Assembly: GCA_004009845.1 (NCBI GenBank)
Contig: RMBW01000298.1
Span: 1-14,331 of the forward strand
Length of the DNA: 14,331 nt
Origin: Davidsoniella eucalypti
Taxonomy: Eukaryota; Ascomycota; Sordariomycetes; Microascales; Ceratocystidaceae
Reading direction: 5' to 3'
Part shown: piece after piece, positions 8,849-14,331 of the stretch
Numbering within the stretch: position 1 is the first letter of the stretch
Layout: each line of letters opens with the position of its first letter
Program-made: the position numbers and the translations under genes
The notes under the pieces: model-generated
Databases searched by the model: none
Seen by the model: only the letters and a program-made list of their open reading frames with translations
Told to the model about the DNA's origin: nothing

Positions 8849-9446
8849 AACTCGGTAGCAATGCACACTAGAAGCGAATGCGGGGTGATCATGAAGATCT
8901 TGAGTACCATATCTAGATATAAGATGAACATCTTCAGAGGCACTGAGAATTCTCCTCCGCAGTCAACTGGACTAGACACTAGAACTACCCTTTCATCGCC
9001 TATATCATCTCAAAGTATTATTCTGCACATTCAAATATATATTGTCACTGCATCAATTCCTGTTATATATCAATATTTGAAGTTGACCAACTAACGTAAC
9101 CAATTTTTCATGATCGAAAATAGCAGTAACCCATCTTCAAGTAGATTTCGAGGAGACCATCTGTTGAGATATATATATATATATGCCTATCGAGGCCTTC
9201 AGGACTTGCCGAACCTCAGGACATTCTTGTCGGAATCCACAATGCCAGAAACGAAAGTACAAAGATGAAAATAGTCCGGCTAGTCATTGTCTGCTTGGAG
9301 CTGTGATCATTATTACTTGGGCCTTCTGGGGAAGTGGGGTGTTAAGATTGTGTTCGATAGATGAATTCCGGATCATTTATGTAGTCCTACTAGAATCCTG
9401 TATAGCAGGCTTGGTAACAACTTTTTCTTAACTACCGCTTCACGCC
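8849..9446. other. Spacer between repeat copies B and C
   Basis: Includes a pure AT dinucleotide run at about 9168-9184 and a GC-richer patch from 9185 to 9420. Plus-strand frames of 91 codons (8819-9094) and 82 codons (9183-9431) are open, but neither has a recognisable motif; both probably reflect old, shifted coding material or chance. Confidence 0.35.
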
Positions 9447-9808
9447 TGCCGAATTAATGGCAGCTTTATTGGTGCTATGAGAACCGCCAAACATACCGAG
9501 TACATCAAGAAGAACTACGATGCACTAGCCATACTGTATCTATAATTTCTAGCTTCCAATACAAGATATCAGCTACATCTGAAGCATGTTCTATGCGTGG
9601 AGTTCGAGATCTATCCACCATAGATCGAGCCATTTTCACTCACATAGATTCTAGAAACTACATGTTATTACATTGGTTCAGACAATAGATAAATTAAATT
9701 GCGAAAAAATAGAGTTGTCATGATTACCTGGTTCACAATGTGGAGATGGGGACGAGTTGAAGTGGAATCATAATCATCAACTAAAATGGGAATCATTCGA
9801 GCTGTATC
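9447..9808 (+). repeat. Dispersed repeat, copy C (direct copy of A)
   Basis: Matches 3665-4073 of copy A in the same orientation, about 5.8 kb away. It keeps the same in-phase TAA as A and B at the GAATTAATGG site, so that stop probably predates the copying. C lacks about 45 bases present in A and has more C and G at variable sites (for example TCTATCCACC versus TTTATTTACC). After 9808 similarity stops abruptly at a CT-rich tract. Confidence 0.85.
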
Positions 9809-10332
9809 CTTCCGTTTCCCTCCTTATTCGTGTAGTTCTTTCCTTTTCCTCTCTATCTTCTTCTGCTTCCTTTAATATACTTTGATACTTCTACCTTTGC
9901 AAGCCTCGTTCTCGTCGTAGATCGTCACACACGTAATTTCTGAACTGTGCTTATTAAAAGAACCGGAGCAGTACTACCAATATTTGGACTCAAAAACTAC
10001 TTGAATAAATTTACTGGACCAAACGCACTAGCAAAGGCGATTATAAGTGCAAGTACACCACAAGGGCAGGTCTACGTACTAATGAAGCACTAATGGTAAT
10101 CTATAATAATTTGTATTAGTCAGGTAGGGTAAAATGTAGAAAATGTTAACAGCAAATATTTCAAGTACTATCACAATAAACACTCAGCAAATGAGATGGA
10201 TAGAAGATAAGACGGATGACTTGGTCAAGGATAATTTTATGTATCAATAATTCATAGTATTAAGTATTCAAAGAGCAACGTTATTTATCTTGTTTTCAGT
10301 TTTGGAGATGATGATGATGATGTTATTTATAG
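9809..10332 (+). promoter_or_regulatory. CT-rich tract and upstream region of the transcription factor fragment
   Basis: From 9809 to about 9885 the plus strand is pyrimidine-rich (TTTCCCTCC, CTTTCCTTTTCCTCTC), like a fungal promoter or leader, but no gene starts after it. A 53-codon open stretch lies at about 9940-10102 with no family resemblance. TCTTGTTTTCAG at 10288-10299 is a good 3' splice site, so the coding part that follows may be a downstream exon. I searched this stretch for a Zn2Cys6 cluster (Cys-x2-Cys-x6-Cys) in three frames and saw none. A short GAT repeat is at 10307-10321. Confidence 0.4.
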
Positions 10333-11578
10333 TCTACAGATTTATCCAAGAGCTCCTTTTCGACTCCGTTTTCTGGCACCAATTTTCTACACCGGGTCTA
10401 TCCACTGACAGTACCGTATCAAGCCTACACGTCGCCATTTGCCGAGCTTATCCTTCCTATGGCTGTATCATGTGTCTCTCCAGCCATTCTGCACGCCATG
10501 TTTGGACTTGCAGCATCACATCGCTCAAGATTCGAGCCCCAATACCGCAATATTGCGTTGCACTATGCCATCCAAGCTACTCGGTCTCTACGTCTGTCGC
10601 TGTGCCAAAACTCAGCACAGGACCTTTCCCAAGACACAGAGTCTCTAGCGCTGACTATGCTGCTATGTCAACTCGAAGTCACCTGTGACACTGGCTCTCA
10701 GTGGGTGGTGCATCTCCGCGGAGCTCGGGATCTTATAAGACTACGGAGACGCTACATAGTCGATCCCTCCTCTCTTTCATCTATGCATACTTCAAGATCG
10801 AGCGTGACTCGATTTGTCGAAAGGTACTTTGCCTTTTGTGATGTGATGGGCCGCACAGCTTGTGGCGAACAACCTATATTTGGCCATGACTTTTGGGCTA
10901 CACAAGAAGACCGCATGGATGTGTGGATGGGATGCTCACTAAGACTAATCAGCATCATCAGTTCCATTGCCGAGTTAAGTTGGAAGCTGTACCGAAGCGG
11001 AGAGACCAACTCTGCAGATATACAAAGCGAAGAGGAGCTTTTCCAAGAACGAAATCGACTAGAGGTGATGCTTAACGAGACTATCTGCGAGGGTGCGGAG
11101 GATGATATCGTGAGAGCCGGAGTGGAGCTGAAACGCTTGACTGTCCAGCTATATCTGCAATCTGCATTGTACGGCACCTTGTATCCGGGAAGGAGTACAG
11201 CAGATATTACGCTTAGTATACGTTCTGCTACATGCCAAAGTTGGGGCAGGTCTAACTTGGCCGTTGTTCATGACAGCATGTCAACTTGACCTAGAAGAGG
11301 AACTGAAGTGGGCATCTGAAGACTTTCGGTTAGGAAAAGACATACCTCGACATGCCCTTCCATTCATTCTCTATGCTTTGAATGAACTCAACGATTATTT
11401 ATCGAATGTACTGCAGACAAGAGCAGTCATTGAGAAGATTTGGCAGAAAAGGGAGCTTGGTGAGCCCTCTAAACCAACCATCTCAACACCAACTCCAGCA
11501 ACTGGGATTTCGGGAATCAAAGTTAACAACTGGGCCTTGTTTGTTGCGCCATTTAGCCATAATTTTAGCTTAGTTTGA
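10333..11578 (+). pseudogene. Fungal transcription factor regulatory domain (Fungal_trans_2-like), DNA-binding part missing, one frame break
   Basis: Reads as the C-terminal domain found in many Zn2Cys6 regulators. The frame is open from 10333. Family marks are FAELILPMAVSCVSPAILHA then MFGLAASHRSRF, followed by an Ala-rich helix and HLRGARDLI, an Arg-Tyr stretch and YFAFCDVMGR. Near 11176-11190 the frame shifts by one base: before it comes LYLQSALYG, after it VQQILRLVYVLLHAKVGAG and LTWPLFMTACQ, a hallmark of the family's end. It finishes with VIEKIWQKRELGEP and TGA at 11576-11578. About 415 codons remain. The zinc cluster that should lie upstream is absent, so the product could not bind DNA in the usual way. 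The antisense frame 10752-11177 is a shadow. Which pathway it controlled cannot be told. Confidence 0.75.
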
Positions 11579-11801
11579 TGAGTCGGTGTAGCAATTTACG
11601 AGCAAAGAATAAGAGTCGATTGAGTAATGAAGGGATGAAGAAGAATTATGTTGTTTGCAAGCATATATTTCAAAGAAGCAATACAAATTCGAATCATTAT
11701 GAATATTTATAATACAAGATGCAAAGTAGATGTATATGTGGGTATACAAGGGTGATCACCTAAGTTACTAATAGCATGTGCTGATTCTTAACGTGTTGAT
11801 T

Positions 11802-11825
11802 GATGATGATGATGATGATGATGAT
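11802..11825. repeat. GAT trinucleotide microsatellite
   Basis: Eight uninterrupted GAT units, in the non-coding gap between the transcription factor fragment and the RecQ-like ORF. A shorter GAT run lies at 10307-10321. Confidence 0.9.
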
Positions 11826-11875
11826 CTAGTGGCACCGTTGCCTAAATACATGATTCTGCTGGTAAATGCCGTATG

Positions 11876-11889
11876 CGGTCACGTGACCG
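11876..11889. promoter_or_regulatory. 14-bp perfect palindrome with CACGTG core
   Basis: CGGTCACGTGACCG is its own reverse complement over 14 bases. The core is a TCACGTGA E-box, a strong site for bHLH-type dimers. It lies 260 bp upstream of the RecQ-like ORF. It could be a regulatory site of that gene or a relic of an LTR like the one at 5788-5936, which also carries TCACGTGA. Confidence 0.5.
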
Positions 11890-12022
11890 TGACCCACATA
11901 TGGTGGCAATACTGCACTGTGGTATACAGACAGTATGAAACAATACATTGGATATAAGAAAACCACATAGTTGTCACATATTGAATGTCTTAGACATACT
12001 GACACGTTTTTAATCGTCCAAG

Positions 12023-12061
12023 TCTGATTTTTGTCCTTGATTTTTGTTCTTGATTTTTATT
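12023..12061 (+). repeat. Three 13-bp tandem units
   Basis: TCTGATTTTTGTC, CTTGATTTTTGTT and CTTGATTTTTATT lie head to tail just upstream of the RecQ-like ORF. They differ at one to three positions. No function is evident. Confidence 0.75.
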
Positions 12062-12135
12062 TAAAAAGGTTAGAGCTCGAAAAATCGAGGGGTAGGTTTT
12101 CTAAAAAAATATAACGGCATAATTTTTATCTTTAA

Positions 12136-13512
12136 TTGCTATTTTCTAGTTGGGATGACGACGAAGACGAAACTATAGAAGACGGCCGACTGCACGATAA
12201 TATCTACAAGGAGCTTGACAGAGCTGTCTTTTCGTTCATGGCAGCTTCAATCAAAAGTCGGATTGGTGGACACATATACTCCAACTCGCTTCTGTGCTTC
12301 TGTGCAGTTCTAGGTATTCGCTTAGAGCCGCTTGGCTATACTGAGCCGCACTTATATACTGGACTGTTGGCTGCTATCTTGTGGTGGTCAAGACTGTTTT
12401 TCTTTGAGTCCGTATTCGACAGCAAACCCCGGAGTAGCGACGAAGGTGATATTGAGTCGGTGAAGGAATTCCGGGAGCAGCATGCAGTTTGGATGTGCAC
12501 TGGCTCATATACTGTCATCAGCACTATCATCGGCTGGATGGCATACGGAAAGGGCTGGCGGTCACGCATGGGCGGACAGCCGTCTGTTCGTTGGGCTGAG
12601 GATGGCGAGTCTTTGTTTCATAATGGAGAACGTATCATGATCCAAGACTTCACAAGAGCGGCTAGAGAGCAGGTAGTTGAGGCACAGAACTTACTAGCTT
12701 TACTACTGGGAGACTCATGGCAAAAGATGAAGCCGAAGGTTGATCTTAAGCTGCTTGCTGATAACATGGTCCGGCTTGGAGCCGGCCAGTCTTTCGCCAC
12801 GAACACGAACAACAAATGGCTTGAGCCCGGACCATCTTTGGTGATAAGGCAGCTGTCCACATCGATTTGGGATTCCAGCAGACATGTATTCAAAATAGAT
12901 GGCACCAACCGCTGGCTACGCCGGCTCAGAATGTTCCGAGAAGTGCTCATGCTACTCGTCCATGTATGGGGTGGACTGCCAGGAAGAGGACCGGAGCTTA
13001 TGACGCTGCGTCACTGTGATTCATGGCAGCTGATCCGCAACGTGTTTGTGTTTGACGGACAAGTAATGATTGTCACCGACCGAGACAAGATGAAGGCAAT
13101 CCGGGATAACTCACGCAAGGTTGCTCGATTTCTGCCAGAGAATATTGGCCAGATGGTAGTGGCTTACATCGCTTGGTTGATCCTCGTGGAACGAGTACTC
13201 CGGTCTGAATGCAACTTGGCCGAGGCAAACAATGAGCAACTAGAGTTCATGTGGCACGACGGCAGCTCTACTGTATGGGATACGGGCCGGCTTAGCCAGA
13301 AGCTAGCACAGGTATTTCAGGCGGCTATTAGTGTGAGGCTAGGCGTGGGAAGATACCGCGTGGTGGCCATTGAGTTGGGCCGGCATATTCGCGGGCTTGT
13401 CCTGAGCCAGATCAAGACTCGTGTAGACGACGACGACGCAGACGACATTGCAGGACCGAGGAAGTTCCACGACAAACGGGTCGATTCGGGGAAGTCGACA
13501 AGTAGCCAGTAG
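12136..13512 (+). pseudogene. RecQ-like (telomere-linked-helicase family) protein fragment, helicase domain absent
   Basis: The frame is open from TTG 12136; the first ATG is at 12238, but family-like sequence begins near 12148, before that ATG. TTTTCTAG at 12142-12149 could be a 3' splice site, so the start is uncertain. Family marks in order: IGGHIYSNSLLCFCAVLGI, HLYTGLLAAILWWSRLFF, STIIGWMAYGKGWRSRMGG, SVRWAEDGESLFHNG, MVRLGAGQSFATN, LPGRGPELMTLRHCDSWQL, VMIVTDRDKMKAIRDNSRK, KVARFLPENIGQMVVAYIAW, YRVVAIELGRHIRGLVLSQI. In full-length fungal relatives this region precedes a DEAD/RecQ-type helicase. Here the frame ends shortly after an acidic run (DDDDADD), where relatives continue into a linker and the helicase. 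The last 20 or so codons, from about 13447, are antisense to the neighbouring MFS pseudogene and not family sequence. The RGPE Arg, the DRDK Lys and the later RHIR resemble the spacing of tyrosine-recombinase catalytic residues; this is inference. Confidence 0.7.
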
Positions 13513-14329
13513 CCTAGGATAGCCATGACACAGGTGAGGATTCCCTCGATGACGATGACGAAGATAGTCGGACAGGTTAGCCAAACCATGCATTTGCATG
13601 AGCTAGCAGGGGATAGGGAATTGTCAGCCTTGGAGTCAAGTTAAACATCAAGAATCTTCTGGTGGGTAGAGACATACCCCATAGGCCAAGATTCCGGAAC
13701 AGGCCGCAGCAAATGATCCCAGCAGATAGAACACTGAGTATCGCTTTCCAACCTCATCTATCACAAGCTGTTAGCTGTATGCTTGAGCCAGGACGATCGT
13801 ACGGGGAATAATACTAGCACAACGCTAGATGTACTTACATCGTATATACCAAGTACTAAGTAGATACAACTCGGAAAGAAGCCGGCTTCGAGTACTCCCA
13901 GAAGCCCGGCAAACAGCCAGGTCGGCAAAGTTCTTCGAGAAGCCCATTCCAATCAAAACGCCCCCCAGAGCACAGTAATTATGGACAGGTGGATACGGGC
14001 TCCTATCTTTCTAATCAAGATTGTGGATGGTGGCTGGAACAAGATGTATGTTACGAAGAAGAGAAGATTGGCGATTTGCTATATCCAAACAGCACAATAC
14101 CATCATCAGAACAGATACAAAAACGGAGATCTTGTCCGTGGACTCACATATTTGTTGTCAAAAGATGAATCTCAGTCCGCATGCCAGCAATAGCGGCAGA
14201 TGACATGTGGGTCCGGTCCATGAGTGAAACGCAATACATGACTCCGACAATCACACGAGTTCTCCGGTCAATACAACCGATGATCTGCTTTTGCTCTTCG
14301 ACGGTGAAGCCATGGCTATCATCGCCAAG
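13450..14329 (-). pseudogene. MFS transporter (allantoate-permease/Dal5 type), broken and truncated
   Basis: Reading leftward from the window edge, exons by splice signals are 14148-14329, 13839-14078, 13678-13752 and about 13450-13602; introns are 69, 86 and 75 nt (GTGAGT, GTAAGT, GTATGT donors). Marks: FTVEEQKQIIGCIDRRTR, SLMDRTHMSSAAIAGM (the DR motif after TM1), LFFVTYILFQPPSTILIRK and GARIHL, LLGVLEAGFFPSCIYLVL, then VGKRYSVFYLLGSFAAACSG, IEGILTCVMAILGYWLLVDF and PE. Frame breaks: one base missing near 14160-14162; one at the C run 13960-13966; a compensating one near 13904-13908; one at about 13555-13575. The family's WRWIF motif before IEG is scrambled. The N-terminus lies beyond the window; the C-terminal half is cut at about 13450, where RecQ-like sequence begins. 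It would have imported a small organic anion or amide. Confidence 0.75.
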
Positions 14330-14331
14330 TT

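Larger units (their letters stand above)
11579..12135. other. Non-coding gap before the RecQ-like ORF
   Basis: AT-rich DNA with no gene. It holds the GAT microsatellite, a CACGTG palindrome, three 13-bp tandem units and a small hairpin (CTCGA-AAAA-TCGAG, 12076-12089). TGGATATAAGAA near 11949 is TATA-like but has no clear partner. Confidence 0.45.

Noticed and set aside
9183..9431. Plus-strand frame of 82 codons with several Cys residues as a zinc-cluster gene
   Set aside because: The Cys spacing does not fit the Zn2Cys6 pattern and there is no downstream domain in frame.
3541..9808. CRISPR-like or regularly spaced repeats
   Set aside because: The repeats are three dispersed copies hundreds of bases long in mixed orientation, without regular spacers; this is eukaryotic DNA.
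10752..11177. Minus-strand frame of 141 codons
   Set aside because: Shadow of the transcription factor domain, which has clear family sequence on the plus strand.

Overview
The window looks like nuclear DNA of a filamentous ascomycete, probably from a subtelomeric or otherwise repeat-rich accessory region. The reasons are short introns with fungal splice sites (GTAAGT, GTGAGT, GTATGT donors), a CT-rich leader before a fungal amino acid permease, a fungal transcription factor domain, a fungal RecQ-like (telomere-linked-helicase type) protein fragment, and a long AT-rich, gene-empty stretch with changes of the kind made by repeat-induced point mutation (RIP). Nothing points to a bacterium. All family assignments come from reading translations, not from database searches.

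Layout. Positions 1-735 are promoter, leader and a short uORF. Positions 736-2964 (+) are a five-exon amino acid permease whose frame breaks at four points. Positions 2864-3026 hold a partial duplication of its 3' end. Positions 3329-3553 hold a possible transcription factor remnant. From about 3541 to 9808 lies AT-rich repeat land. It contains copies A and C of a direct repeat (3541-4073 and 9447-9808), an inverted partial copy B (8657-8848), a decayed coding remnant (4125-4898) and a 149-bp solo LTR with a 5-bp target duplication (5788-5936). Positions 10333-11578 (+) are the regulatory-domain part of a fungal transcription factor with one frame break and no visible Zn2Cys6 domain. Positions 11579-12135 are non-coding, with a GAT microsatellite, a 14-bp CACGTG-centred palindrome and three 13-bp tandem units. 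Positions 12136-13512 (+) are an open frame matching the non-helicase part of the fungal RecQ-like helicase family, cut off before the helicase. It runs straight into the antisense of an MFS transporter pseudogene (13450-14329, -), which leaves the window at its right edge.

How the parts work together. Every recognisable gene is broken or truncated: permease, transcription factor, RecQ-like protein and MFS transporter. They may once have formed a nutrient-uptake set (permease, regulator, transporter), but that is inference. The dominant story is decay of a dynamic region by indels, C-to-T-like change, retrotransposon loss and an abrupt junction. An alternative for the indels alone is an uncorrected long-read assembly; this cannot explain the missing domains, the solo LTR or the junction.
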